NCBI RefSeq assembly: GCF_020405185.1
Contig: NZ_CP084463.1
Span: 2,294,001-2,358,000, forward strand
Source of the DNA: Halomicrobium salinisoli
Lineage (GTDB): Archaea > Halobacteriota > Halobacteria > Halobacteriales > Haloarculaceae
Direction: 5' to 3'
DNA: 64,000 nt
The notes under the pieces are model-generated. The model saw only the letters and a list, made by a program, of their open reading frames with translations, did no database searches and was not told the origin of the DNA. Both the position numbers and the translations under genes were made by a program. Positions 1 through 8,040 of the stretch are shown one piece after another. Every line of letters starts with the position of its first letter. Positions within the stretch are counted from its first letter, which is position 1.

Positions 1-66
1 TCTGGAAAATGGGGTCGCGGCGACCGTGGAACCAGCACGGGCACCGCGTTGGTCGGGAGTCCGACG

Positions 67-1113
67 ATGCAAGATAGCGACCTCGGGGGACTTGAACCCC
101 CACGACCGGACGCGAATCGACCGACGACCACCGGCGCGACCTGCCCCGCATGCGGGTCCCCGATCGACGGGATCGCGACCGACGGACCCGCGGGCTGCAC
201 TGCCAAACCCTGCGGGCACGGCGTCGCCGGCTCGACGACCGACGATCTCCTGACCATGACCACCGACACGAACCCCGACAGCACCGACTCCGAGCATCAA
301 CTGATCACCGACGGCGGCCACCCGGCCGACCGGACGGAGCGCTGGCTGGCGATGGGCCGCCCCGAGCCCGTCGCTGCCGAGCGCGTCGACGGCGGCGACT
401 GCTCCTACGATGACTGCGACGCAGAGGCCGACTACCGCGTCAAGTTCGTCCAGCAGGACGGCGACGACGTCGCGACGACGCTCATGTGCGAAGACTGCTC
501 GCGGAGCAACGCCATCCACGTCCAGGGGAACGAACTCCTCGATCAGCCGATGGACGCCGGCGACGAGGAGATCGTGACCGACGGCGGCGTGCGTGCCCCT
601 GAGATTCTCGACGTCGTTCCGGCGCCGGACGGCTTGGAGTGCCAGCTCTACGGCCGAGGCGAAGAACCGGTGCGGTGTGACGAAGACGCGGACTACCTCT
701 TCGTCTTCGACGCCCTCCTCGGTGAGGAGACGTCCCGACGGAACGCTCTCGCCTGTGACGGCTGCTTTACGCCGCCCGAGCAGTTCCAGCCGGAACCCGT
801 GACCGACGGCGGCCAGATCCGGGAGTTCGTCGCCGACGGCGAACGTCCGGCCGTTTCCTACGGCCCGTCGCACCCGAGCCAGCCCGGCGAGTGGGTGCTC
901 GCGGTCACGACCGAGGACGGCCGCGTCGAGATCAATCTCGACGAGGAGGCGATGTACGACCTCTGGACGGAGGTCCGCGGCGTCCCGTGGCCCCATCCTG
1001 ACGACCGGACGGAGCAGGATCGTCTAGTCCGGCAGGTGCTCCACTTCGCGAACGGCGCCGACGAGGAGATGCTCCACGACGCGATCGAGGCGCTGGGTGG
1101 TCGCCATGAGTGA
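67..1113 (+). CDS. Zinc-finger protein of integrative element
   Basis: First gene of a tightly packed operon leading to a tyrosine recombinase; I do not recognise a named family. A Cys4-type ribbon near the N terminus (CPACGSPID followed by CTAKPCGHG) is typical of haloarchaeal plasmid and virus proteins. Two further Cys clusters follow (CSYDDCD..CEDC and a similar CDED..CDGC), so there are three related zinc-binding modules, each ending near a TDGG linker. I chose ATG 67; ATG 49 is also in frame, while a start at 256 would lose the first ribbon. Codons 4-15 lie on a tRNA 3'-end fragment, so the 5' end of the gene was apparently formed or reshaped by integration. Function unknown; nucleic-acid binding is an inference. 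Confidence 0.7.
   Translation: MQDSDLGGLEPPRPDANRPTTTGATCPACGSPIDGIATDGPAGCTAKPCGHGVAGSTTDDLLTMTTDTNPDSTDSEHQLITDGGHPADRTERWLAMGRPEPVAAERVDGGDCSYDDCDAEADYRVKFVQQDGDDVATTLMCEDCSRSNAIHVQGNELLDQPMDAGDEEIVTDGGVRAPEILDVVPAPDGLECQLYGRGEEPVRCDEDADYLFVFDALLGEETSRRNALACDGCFTPPEQFQPEPVTDGGQIREFVADGERPAVSYGPSHPSQPGEWVLAVTTEDGRVEINLDEEAMYDLWTEVRGVPWPHPDDRTEQDRLVRQVLHFANGADEEMLHDAIEALGGRHE
77..109 (-). repeat. tRNA 3'-end fragment, candidate attachment site
   Basis: Read on the minus strand this stretch has a perfect T-arm (GGGGG, loop TTCAAGT, CCCCC) followed by seven bases that would be the 3' half of an acceptor stem (GAGGTCG). The bases upstream do not form D or anticodon arms and no 5' CGACCTC partner is present, so it is a fragment and not a tRNA gene. 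Integration into a tRNA 3' end leaves such a fragment at one junction. By that logic host DNA lies at lower coordinates and the element at higher coordinates, which agrees with the recombinase gene at 1748. The intact tRNA copy is not in this window. Confidence 0.55.
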
Positions 1114-1225
1114 GTCGGCTTCCGAGCGCGCGCTGCGGCGGCTCGCGCTCGCTTTCGCGGGCGGTCTGATCACCGGGACCGTCCTCGGTTCGGCCGTCGG
1201 CGTTACGCTCGGGGTGGTAGCATGA
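1106..1225 (+). CDS. 39-residue single-span membrane peptide
   Basis: A short reading frame starting MSESASERALRRLAL and ending LGVVA. It overlaps the stop of the preceding gene by eight bases, and its own TGA overlaps the ATG of the next gene (ATGA), so it sits exactly in a translationally coupled chain. It has a short charged N terminus with Arg-Arg followed by about 25 hydrophobic and Gly-rich residues, giving one membrane span. Small membrane peptides like this are common in haloarchaeal elements; function unknown. The perfect overlaps on both sides are the main reason to believe it is real. Confidence 0.65.
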   Translation: MSESASERALRRLALAFAGGLITGTVLGSAVGVTLGVVA

Positions 1226-1746
1226 CCCCGGACGTCGCCCAGCCGGGTGACGACGTCCCGTCCCTCGAGGACCACCGCGAGCAGCTCCGCGGGATCGCCG
1301 AGCGTGCCGAGCAGGCTGCCGTTGTCGGTCCGGTGGCTACCGACGGTGGTCAGAAGATCGAACAGACCGCTGACGGACCTCACGAGTGCCCGTTCGACGA
1401 GGACTACCACTGGTGGTTCAAGGACGGCGACGTCTACGTGGACGGCCACCACATCGTCCCGCGGTGCGACTGCGGGTCTCCGATGGGTTCTCCCCACAAG
1501 GAGGGCGAGGCGCTCGTCGTTCACTGCGAGGCGGACGATTGCGACGGCGAACTGACGCTCATGGTCGAGAACGTCCCGCTCGCGAGGATGTACGTCCACT
1601 GTCGCTGCGGGACGCAGCTGGACGGCGAGGCCACCGATGACGGTGTGGCGACCTTCCGGTGCGACGGCGACAGCCCGTACTTCGCTCACGAGCCGCGCGA
1701 GTACTCGATCGAGTCGGAGACGCTCGCTGCTGGAGGTGAGGCGTAG
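1222..1746 (+). CDS. Multi-zinc-ribbon protein of element operon
   Basis: A 174-residue acidic protein, third gene of the overlapping operon. The N-terminal 50 residues are helical and charged; the rest contains several closely spaced Cys pairs (HECPF, CDCGSPMG, CEADDCDG, CRCGTQLDG, CDGD) that suggest two zinc ribbons. ATG 1222 overlaps the preceding stop, which supports the start. The stop lies two bases before the recombinase GTG, and the recombinase Shine-Dalgarno (GGAGGTGA, 1732-1739) lies inside this gene, so the two are probably translated together. It may be an accessory DNA-binding factor of the recombinase (inference from position only). Confidence 0.65.
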   Translation: MTPDVAQPGDDVPSLEDHREQLRGIAERAEQAAVVGPVATDGGQKIEQTADGPHECPFDEDYHWWFKDGDVYVDGHHIVPRCDCGSPMGSPHKEGEALVVHCEADDCDGELTLMVENVPLARMYVHCRCGTQLDGEATDDGVATFRCDGDSPYFAHEPREYSIESETLAAGGEA

Positions 1747-1747
1747 C

Positions 1748-2848
1748 GTGCCGGGACCCGGAGACCTCTCGCCACGCGAGGCGAAAGAGCGGTTCCTGGA
1801 CCGTCGGAGAACGGAGTCCTCAGAGAAGACCGTCCAGAGCTACCACTACCGGCTGAAGCGATTCGTCGAGTGGGCCGAGGACGAAGGAATCGAGTCAGTC
1901 CGCGAACTGTCGGGGTGGCTCCTCGACGAATTCGAGACCTACCGCCGCGGCGAGGGAATCGCCTCGACGACACTGAACGGCGAGATGCAGACCGTCTCGG
2001 TGTGGGTTGAGTATCTGGCGAGCATCGACGCCGTCGATCCCGATCTCCCGGAGAAGGTCCACGTACCTGAGGTCCCGGACGGCGAGGAGAGCAGAGACGA
2101 GATCCTCGAGCACGAACGCGGGTTGAAGGCCATCGAGACCTACCGCAACGATCCCGAGCGGTACGGGTCGAACCACCACGCGTTCCTCGAGCTGGCTTGG
2201 TTCACCGGTGCCCGTCTCGGTGCCCTCCGCGCGCTCGATCTCCGCGACTACCACAGTGATGACCAGTTCGTGTTCTTCCAGCACCGGCCCCGCTCCGGGA
2301 CGCCGCTGAAGAACGACAGCGACGGCGAGCGGGCCGTCGGACTCCCGGAGCCCGTCAGCGACGTCCTGGACCACTACGTCCAGAACAACCGCTGGGATCA
2401 GCACGACGACCACGGCCGTCAACCGTTGCTGACGACGCGCCGCTCTCGGGCCAGTGAGAACACGCTCCGCACCTGGAGTTACTTGGCGACGATGCCCTGC
2501 CTATACAGGGACTGTCCTCACGGCCGGGAGCGTGACACGTGCGATTACATCCACGTCCATCACGCCAGCAAGTGTCCGTCCTCCCGGAGTCCACATCCGA
2601 TCAGGCACGGCTCGATCACGTGGCAGCGTGATCGGGGCATCCCGGCCGAGATCGTCGCCAAGCGAGTGAACGCCTCGATCGAGACCATCGAGAAGTACTA
2701 CGACGAGGCGACCGAGCGGCAGCGCCTCGAGGAGCGTCGCCGCCCATTCCTGTCGCGCCTGAGCCTGGATCCCGAGGAATCGCCCGCCAGCAACGCTGGC
2801 GAGACGCAATCCAACACTAACGAGATCACGACCCATGACGCGATTTGA
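1748..2848 (+). CDS. Tyrosine recombinase / integrase with zinc-finger insert
   Basis: A site-specific recombinase of about 366 residues, expected to catalyse integration or excision at the tRNA-derived site near position 77. The N-terminal SAM-like core-binding domain (VQSYHYRLKRFVEW) is followed by the catalytic domain with the first Arg in TGARLGALRALDL, the HPIRHG box (H-x-x-R) and the nucleophile Tyr in IEKYYDE. Between the first Arg and the HxxR box is a Cys/His-rich insert (CLYRDCPHGRERDTCDY then HHASKC) that looks like an extra zinc knuckle. GTG 1748 is chosen because a strong GGAGGTGA lies eight bases upstream and the preceding stop is two bases away. All catalytic residues I can check are present. 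Confidence 0.88.
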   Translation: MPGPGDLSPREAKERFLDRRRTESSEKTVQSYHYRLKRFVEWAEDEGIESVRELSGWLLDEFETYRRGEGIASTTLNGEMQTVSVWVEYLASIDAVDPDLPEKVHVPEVPDGEESRDEILEHERGLKAIETYRNDPERYGSNHHAFLELAWFTGARLGALRALDLRDYHSDDQFVFFQHRPRSGTPLKNDSDGERAVGLPEPVSDVLDHYVQNNRWDQHDDHGRQPLLTTRRSRASENTLRTWSYLATMPCLYRDCPHGRERDTCDYIHVHHASKCPSSRSPHPIRHGSITWQRDRGIPAEIVAKRVNASIETIEKYYDEATERQRLEERRRPFLSRLSLDPEESPASNAGETQSNTNEITTHDAI

Positions 2849-2942
2849 TCGACACAAGCAAGACCTAAAAGAAGTCACGGACTACGACCACGATTTCGTC
2901 GATAAGTCGGTACTCGGCGGTCCCACTCAACTTCTGACGCGG

Positions 2943-3242
2943 TCAATCTGGGAGTGTCTGCTGTATAGTTTGGGTAACGATCTCGGCGAGGTCGGTGTTC
3001 ACCTCGTAGTTGTTGCTGCGGGCTTCGTTGACGCGATTGGTCGCGTAGGCGGCTGCGAGGGCGGCCAGCGACAGCAGGAACGCGAAGGTGATGTCCGTGC
3101 TGTTGACCGTCCACACAGCCGACGAGAGGTCGATGTTGACGTGCTGTGCGTTGATCGTAAGCCAGCCGGTCGTGACGGCCGCCGCAGCGCCGAAGACGGT
3201 ACCGGCAACGGCGTCCTCGATGTCGATCTTACCGTATGACAT
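2943..3242 (-). CDS. Small membrane protein of the element
   Basis: A 99-residue protein starting [10 protein letters not shown] with two hydrophobic segments (about residues 8-28 and 48-68) and an acidic, soluble C-terminal tail. It faces the recombinase gene (convergent). I do not recognise the family; similar two-span proteins are frequent in haloarchaeal proviruses. The ATG at 3242 is preferred over upstream in-frame starts because a stem-loop and a run without codon bias lie directly upstream. Confidence 0.6.
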   Translation of the reverse strand: MSYGKIDIEDAVAGTVFGAAAAVTTGWLTINAQHVNIDLSSAVWTVNSTDITFAFLLSLAALAAAYATNRVNEARSNNYEVNTDLAEIVTQTIQQTLPD

Positions 3243-3249
3243 GGTGGAA

Positions 3250-3267
3250 CGTCCGCGAAAGCGGACG
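3250..3267 (-). promoter_or_regulatory. Stem-loop just before a start codon
   Basis: Perfect 7-bp inverted repeat CGTCCGC / GCGGACG with a four-base loop, ending eight bases upstream of the ATG at 3242 on the minus strand. If the transcript has a leader, this hairpin would sit at its 3' end beside the start codon and could limit initiation. Confidence 0.4.
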
Positions 3268-3352
3268 CCCGACAGTCCCCAGCAGGCCGGTAAAAGAGAG
3301 GTAGACAATTCTAAGTATCCCGTCTCTATTCTCGAAGTAGTTAGAGCAAAGC

Positions 3353-3877
3353 ATGGTCTTTGAGATTGTCTTATCAGGAGCCGTTTCTGCAATTCTTGGT
3401 GCAATTGCTATCAAAATAGCAGACTCCTTCGCAGAGAGGAGAAAGCTTATAATTGCACTTCATGCTGAATTATTACTTAACCAATCAAAGCTAGCGGGAG
3501 AAATATATTCTATTCGAAACCGTGGCGGTAGGATATCCAAAATGGGCAATCGGTTGTCAGACCGGGCATTCCAGACGCTTAGAACTTCGAATCCACGTCT
3601 ATTTCTAAAGTTGACTGATGAGATAGGTTCTCTGAGGCCTGCGTATAGTACAATCGAAAGCCGCATATCTGACTTTGAGACTGTAAATGAAGCTGGTTCA
3701 CATTTTGATGCTGAAGCAGAAGAGATAGCCGAAGAATATACTGGATCAGTCATACAGATTCAGGAAGCTGCTCGTGGTATGGAAGAGTATGTAAAAGAAA
3801 GCTGGCTCCGTCGCTTGATGTATTCGCCAATCTTGGTTGACGAGGAAGAAAACAAAGTTCCAATTGAGGATCTCTAA
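3353..3877 (+). CDS. AT-rich cargo gene, membrane-anchored helical protein
   Basis: A 174-residue protein with one N-terminal hydrophobic segment (about residues 4-24, [18 protein letters not shown]) followed by a helical cytoplasmic part rich in Lys, Arg, Ile and Asn. Base and codon use (many TAT, AAT, ATA codons) differ sharply from the GC-rich neighbours, which marks it as foreign. The segment [12 protein letters not shown] just after the membrane span recalls single-span accessory proteins in phage-resistance loci, but I cannot assign a family. It lies at the edge of the integrative remnant and may be its cargo. Confidence 0.65.
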   Translation: MVFEIVLSGAVSAILGAIAIKIADSFAERRKLIIALHAELLLNQSKLAGEIYSIRNRGGRISKMGNRLSDRAFQTLRTSNPRLFLKLTDEIGSLRPAYSTIESRISDFETVNEAGSHFDAEAEEIAEEYTGSVIQIQEAARGMEEYVKESWLRRLMYSPILVDEEENKVPIEDL

Positions 3878-4300
3878 GTAGAGTTCTTGTGCTTGATCCC
3901 CAGTGGTCACAGATGAAGGGATTGACATGATGAGTAATCTGATGTGTGTACTGAGCTCGCCAAAACTAACTGTGGTTCACGGCTCGGAAGGCCCTACTAT
4001 ATCGTAACTATACTTCTTTAAATATCGAATCCTTGTCTGTCGTCTGAAAATGACGACAATACCAGATCGTGTTCACGAGACGGTGGTTTTGCGTCATCCT
4101 TGGCGGCCTCCTGACCCCACTGGGGATGGGGCAATCCCTACGGTCTACACGCGTACTCCAATAGCGGGGGCTAAGGGTCGGGAGCGGGTACCCTTTAACA
4201 GAACAGATACCAGCGCAGAAATCCATACTTCGAATCGTTGGCTGCCTCTCCGCCCAACATTCCAGAACCGATAACAGTCTAGACCCGCTTCCAAACGTCG
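3878..4300. other. AT-rich junction without a convincing gene
   Basis: A 423-base intergenic stretch. The left half is AT-rich and continues the composition of the preceding cargo gene; composition returns to normal from about 4050. A TATA-like CTTTAAATA lies at about 4016-4024. No second copy of the tRNA fragment and no tRNA is visible, so the right boundary of the element is not marked by an obvious repeat. A 74-codon frame (4050-4274) is present but lacks haloarchaeal composition and I do not call it. Confidence 0.5.
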
Positions 4301-6352
4301 ATGAGTCCCCTCACCCGGTTTCTCCGGGCTGTCGGCGGGCGACGGTCTCTCCTGGCACTCGGTAGCGCCTACGTTCTCCTCGCCGCCGCGTGGCCGTTCG
4401 TCGAGGTTCTCGGAAACGGCTCTTTCGATGAGGGCGTGATCATCTCGATACTGGTCGGCGCTTCGGGGGCCGTCCTCCTCTACGGCGGCTATCGCCTGCC
4501 GGAGACCGAGATCCGCCCGAAGTTCTACACGACCATCGCGAACTGGTGTTTCCGGGCCGTCGGCGTGATGGTCGCCATTCTTCTCTTCATCGCGCTCGTC
4601 GCCCACCTCAACGACCCGGCGAACAACTTCCTCATCCTCCCGGCGCTGGCCGCCGTGGCCGGCTTCGCCGCGGGCAGGCACGACGCCCGGGCGAAGACGC
4701 GGGCGTACACGCTCGAGCAGCGCAACGAGGCGCTACAGGAGACGCAGGCGGAGCTGGAGCAGGCGGTCGACCGGCTCGAGGCGTCCGAGGAGCGATACCG
4801 GACCGTGACGGAGAACTTCCCGAACGGCGCGGTGATGCTCTTAGACGAGGACCTGCGGCACACGCTCGTCGCGGGCCAGGGGTTCGAGAAGGTCGACATC
4901 AGCGCCGAGGACCTCCGGGGCGAGCGAGTTCAGGACGTCTACTCGGGGGACGCGCTCGCGGTCTTCGAACCGAACTACCGCGCGACGCTCGACGGCGAGC
5001 CGACGACGTTCGAGGTGGAGATGCAGGGGCGGACGTTCGAGGCACGGACGCACCCGCTGACCGACGACGACGGGGTGTACGCCGTTCTGGTGATGACCCA
5101 GGACGTCACCGAGCGCAAGGAGCGCGAGCGGGCGCTCGCGAAGCAGGCCCGCCAGCAGCAGGTGGTGGCCGACCTCGGACAGCTCGCGCTCGAGACCGAC
5201 GACCTCGACGAGCTCATGCGGGAGGCGAGCCGGCAGGTGGCGGACGTGCTCGACACCGACTACTGCGAAGTGCTGGACCTCGACGAGAACGGCGAGACGT
5301 TCCTGCTTCGCCAGGGCGTCGGCTGGGACGCCGGTCTCGTCGGCGAGGCGACGGTCCCGGCCGTCGGTGGAGACTCGCAGGCCGCGTACACGCTCGAGAA
5401 CGATTCCCCGACCGTCGTGGCGGACGTCGAGGCCGACGATCGGTTCGGAGGGGCCGGCCTGCAGACGGACCGCGGCCTCCGGAGCGGCATCAGCACCGTC
5501 GTCGGGCCGTTCGACGAGCCGTGGGGCGTCCTGGCAACGCACGACGCCGACCCGGGGACCTTCACCGACGAGGACGTCTCGTTCGTCCAGAGCGTCGCGA
5601 ACATCCTCGCGGAGGCCATCGAGCGCCGGCAGTACCAGTCCGAGCTCGAGGGGCTGGTGGCCGACCTCGAGGAGTCCAACGAGCGACTGGAGCAGTTCGC
5701 CTACGCGGCCTCCCACGACCTGCAGGAGCCCCTGCGGATGATCTCGACGTACCTCCAGTTGATCGAGCGACGCTACGAGGACGAACTCGACGAGGAGGGA
5801 CGGGAGTTCCTGGAGTTCGCCGTGGACGGGGCCGACCGTATGCGATCGATGGTCGACGGGCTGCTGGAGTACTCCCGGGTCGAGACGGCGGCCGATCCGC
5901 TGGAGCCGGTGGAGCTGGCGGCGGTGCTCGACGACGCCCGCGAGGACCTGCAGATGACGATCGAGGCCAGCGACGCGACGATCACGGCGGACTCGCTGCC
6001 GCGCGTCGAGGGGGACGCCCACCAGCTGCGGCAGGTGTTCCAGAACCTGCTGGAGAACGCCATCGAGTACAGCGGCGACGACCCGCCGGACGTGCACGTC
6101 TCCGCGGAGCGCGACGGGGCGCGCTGGGCGGTGACGGTCCGGGACGAGGGCATCGGGATCGACCCGGGCGACCAGGAGCGGGTCTTCGACGTCTTCGAGC
6201 GGGCCCACGGGCGGGACGAGGGCGCCGGCACCGGGATCGGGCTGGCGCTCTGCCAGCGGATCGTCGAGCGCCACGGCGGCGAGATGTGGCTCGACTCCGA
6301 GCCCGGTCGCGGGACGGCGGTCTCGTTCACCCTCCCGGCGGTCGACGAGTAG
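4301..6352 (+). CDS. Membrane sensor histidine kinase (PAS-GAF-HisKA-HATPase)
   Basis: A 683-residue two-component sensor. About four membrane spans occupy residues 15-130. Then come a short coiled coil, a PAS domain (about 165-275), a GAF domain (about 285-450), a HisKA dimerisation domain with the H-box around His472 (AASHDLQEPLRM), and an ATPase domain with the N-box Asn586 (NLLENAIEY), DEGIGID and GTGIGLAL. All kinase motifs are intact, so autophosphorylation is expected. No response regulator is adjacent, so it is an orphan kinase, as is common in haloarchaea. The signal cannot be read from sequence; PAS and GAF suggest a small-molecule, redox or light input. Confidence 0.92.
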   Translation: MSPLTRFLRAVGGRRSLLALGSAYVLLAAAWPFVEVLGNGSFDEGVIISILVGASGAVLLYGGYRLPETEIRPKFYTTIANWCFRAVGVMVAILLFIALVAHLNDPANNFLILPALAAVAGFAAGRHDARAKTRAYTLEQRNEALQETQAELEQAVDRLEASEERYRTVTENFPNGAVMLLDEDLRHTLVAGQGFEKVDISAEDLRGERVQDVYSGDALAVFEPNYRATLDGEPTTFEVEMQGRTFEARTHPLTDDDGVYAVLVMTQDVTERKERERALAKQARQQQVVADLGQLALETDDLDELMREASRQVADVLDTDYCEVLDLDENGETFLLRQGVGWDAGLVGEATVPAVGGDSQAAYTLENDSPTVVADVEADDRFGGAGLQTDRGLRSGISTVVGPFDEPWGVLATHDADPGTFTDEDVSFVQSVANILAEAIERRQYQSELEGLVADLEESNERLEQFAYAASHDLQEPLRMISTYLQLIERRYEDELDEEGREFLEFAVDGADRMRSMVDGLLEYSRVETAADPLEPVELAAVLDDAREDLQMTIEASDATITADSLPRVEGDAHQLRQVFQNLLENAIEYSGDDPPDVHVSAERDGARWAVTVRDEGIGIDPGDQERVFDVFERAHGRDEGAGTGIGLALCQRIVERHGGEMWLDSEPGRGTAVSFTLPAVDE

Positions 6353-6410
6353 CGACGGATCAGAGAGGAGGGCGACGGCGACTCGCCGTGCCCGCTGGCT
6401 CCGGGACCGC

Positions 6411-6647
6411 TCAGTCCTCGGAGAGCCGGTTCGCCAGCCGATCCAGCCCCAGCGTCGTCAGGAAGAAGAGCCCGCCGAGATACAGCAGCGAGGAGGGGTC
6501 GGTCACGAGCCGGCTGATGACGCCGTTGCCGTAGCCGACGACCGACGAGAGGAAGCCGAGCAGCGATGTCGTCCACCCGATACCCGTTATGCCGGCCAGT
6601 TGATCGAACGTGTTCCGGTTCACCCCGGGGAGTGCCTCCAGGACCAT
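6411..6647 (-). CDS. Small membrane protein
   Basis: A 78-residue protein starting MVLEALPGVNRNTFDQ with two hydrophobic stretches (about residues 22-40 and 52-70) and a short charged C terminus (RLANRLSED). Upstream codons in the same frame extend into the antisense of the SDR gene and are not coding. Function unknown. It is convergent with the histidine kinase gene. Confidence 0.6.
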   Translation of the reverse strand: MVLEALPGVNRNTFDQLAGITGIGWTTSLLGFLSSVVGYGNGVISRLVTDPSSLLYLGGLFFLTTLGLDRLANRLSED

Positions 6648-6879
6648 ACGGGAGGGACCCTCGTTATCGGGTAAACCCGTTCCCGTTCCGGGGGGCAAGC
6701 GGCGGTTAGCGGGTCGAAAGCGCCGGTCTATCGGCCAGTGAATCGACCCAATCCGACAGTACCGTGAACCCGAACCGAACGTACCTGGTACGTACGACCA
6801 GCCGCGACGGCACGTCGCCCGCAACTGCGACGTGACTGGTAAGTACTGACAAGGGCGTCGGCCTCGCCGTCCCGAGTAG

Positions 6880-7050
6880 ATGAGAACGTGCGAACGCTGC
6901 GGGACCCGGACGGAACCGCTGTATCGTGGGACGCACCAGCCGGATCCGGACATGCCGGACCACAACTTCGACCGGGACGTCCACTTCGTCGAGGACTGGG
7001 CCTGGTGTCCGAGCTGCGAGCGGCCGGTCAAGACCGAGCGGCAGGGGTAG
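6880..7050 (+). CDS. 56-residue zinc-ribbon protein
   Basis: A short protein beginning MRTCERCGTRTEP with a second pair CPSCERPVK near the end, giving a CxxC...CxxC zinc ribbon around an acidic, aromatic middle (HNFDRDVHFVEDWAW). Tiny zinc-finger proteins of 50-70 residues are abundant in haloarchaea and some influence growth or biofilm formation; the role of this one is unknown. It is convergent with the SDR gene downstream. Confidence 0.6.
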   Translation: MRTCERCGTRTEPLYRGTHQPDPDMPDHNFDRDVHFVEDWAWCPSCERPVKTERQG

Positions 7051-7101
7051 CGCCGGAGCGGCGGGGAGAGTTTTGCCGCGCACACCCGGCGAGCGGCCGC
7101 G

Positions 7102-7890
7102 TCAGCAGGTGTGCCAGCCGCCGTCGACGTGGAGGAGTTCGCCGGTGGTGTAGCCGGCGGCGTCGCTGGCCAGGTAGCAGATGGCCGGCGCGACGTCCTC
7201 GGGCCGGCCGGCCCGCTCCACGGGGATGTCCTTGAGGAAGCCGTCGCCGCGGCTGGACTCCCGGGCCTCCTCGGTCCAGCCCTCGTTGAACTCGGTAGCG
7301 ATCTGGCCGGGGGCGACGGCGTTGACGCGGACGCCCGTCTCCGCCAGGTCAAGCGCGGCGCCGCGGGTGAGCATGCGCACGGCGCCCTTGGTGGCGTCGT
7401 AGCCCACCTGGCCGTACTGGGCGAACGAGGAGCTGATCGAGGCGGTGTTGACGACCGCGCCCGGTTCGCCGCGGTCGAGCATGTCCCGCGCGGCGACCTT
7501 GGTGCCGACGAACACGCCGCGGACGTTGACGCCGAGCATGGCGTCGAGGTCGTCGACGTCGAGGTCGGTGATCGACCCGCCCGCGAACAGGCCGGCGTTG
7601 TTGACCATGACGTCGACGCCGCCAAAGTCGCGGGCGGCCTCGACGACGGCGGCGACCTGGCCGGGGTCGGAGACGTCGGTCTCGACGTACTCGGCGGTGC
7701 CGCCGCGGTCCTCGATCAGGGCGTCCGTGGGTTCCTCGGCGTCGACGTCCTTGGGCTCGCGGCGAACGTCCGCGACGATCACGGTCGCGCCGGCCTCGCC
7801 GAACTGTAACGCCGTCGCCCGGCCGATGCCGGAGCTACCGCCGGTGACGATCACGGTGTCGTCGGCGAAGTCGAAGGCTGCGTCTCCCAT
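7102..7890 (-). CDS. Short-chain dehydrogenase/reductase
   Basis: A classical SDR of 262 residues with a Rossmann fold. It has the cofactor motif TGGSSGIG near the N terminus, NNAG, a catalytic Ser (TASISSS) and Tyr-x-x-x-Lys (YDATK), and the PG motif (VAPGQIATEF). The Asp-Val-Arg-Arg after the second strand (VADVRRE) is compatible with NAD or NADP. Its substrate cannot be assigned; relatives include glucose dehydrogenase-like and 3-oxoacyl reductase-like enzymes. ATG 7890 is preferred to the in-frame GTG at 7896. Confidence 0.88.
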   Translation of the reverse strand: MGDAAFDFADDTVIVTGGSSGIGRATALQFGEAGATVIVADVRREPKDVDAEEPTDALIEDRGGTAEYVETDVSDPGQVAAVVEAARDFGGVDVMVNNAGLFAGGSITDLDVDDLDAMLGVNVRGVFVGTKVAARDMLDRGEPGAVVNTASISSSFAQYGQVGYDATKGAVRMLTRGAALDLAETGVRVNAVAPGQIATEFNEGWTEEARESSRGDGFLKDIPVERAGRPEDVAPAICYLASDAAGYTTGELLHVDGGWHTC

Positions 7891-8040
7891 GCGCACTGTG
7901 AGGGCCGACTGGCACTAAATACCGCAGGTCGGAACCGACGGGTCTCGGGCGTCGCGTGGCCGGCCGATCCGTTCCGCCCCTCTCCACCGATGGAAGTGAT
8001 ATCCGCCCATCTGGAAACCGCTGTAAATACCGGTGGAGCG

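Noticed and set aside
77..150. Complete tRNA gene on the minus strand
   Set aside because: Only the T-arm and 3' acceptor half are present; no D arm, anticodon arm or 5' acceptor partner can be drawn.
4050..4274. 74-codon plus-strand frame in the junction region
   Set aside because: A TATA-like box lies at the right distance, but the product is not acidic, has no motif and covers a composition boundary. Possible, but unsupported.
4841..6274. 477-codon minus-strand frame inside the histidine kinase gene
   Set aside because: Antisense of a clear kinase; high-GC genomes generate such long open frames.
4546..6534. 662-codon plus-strand frame across the histidine kinase
   Set aside because: It is the +1 shadow of an unmistakable PAS-GAF-HisKA-HATPase gene, is Arg/Gly-rich and lacks acidic bias.
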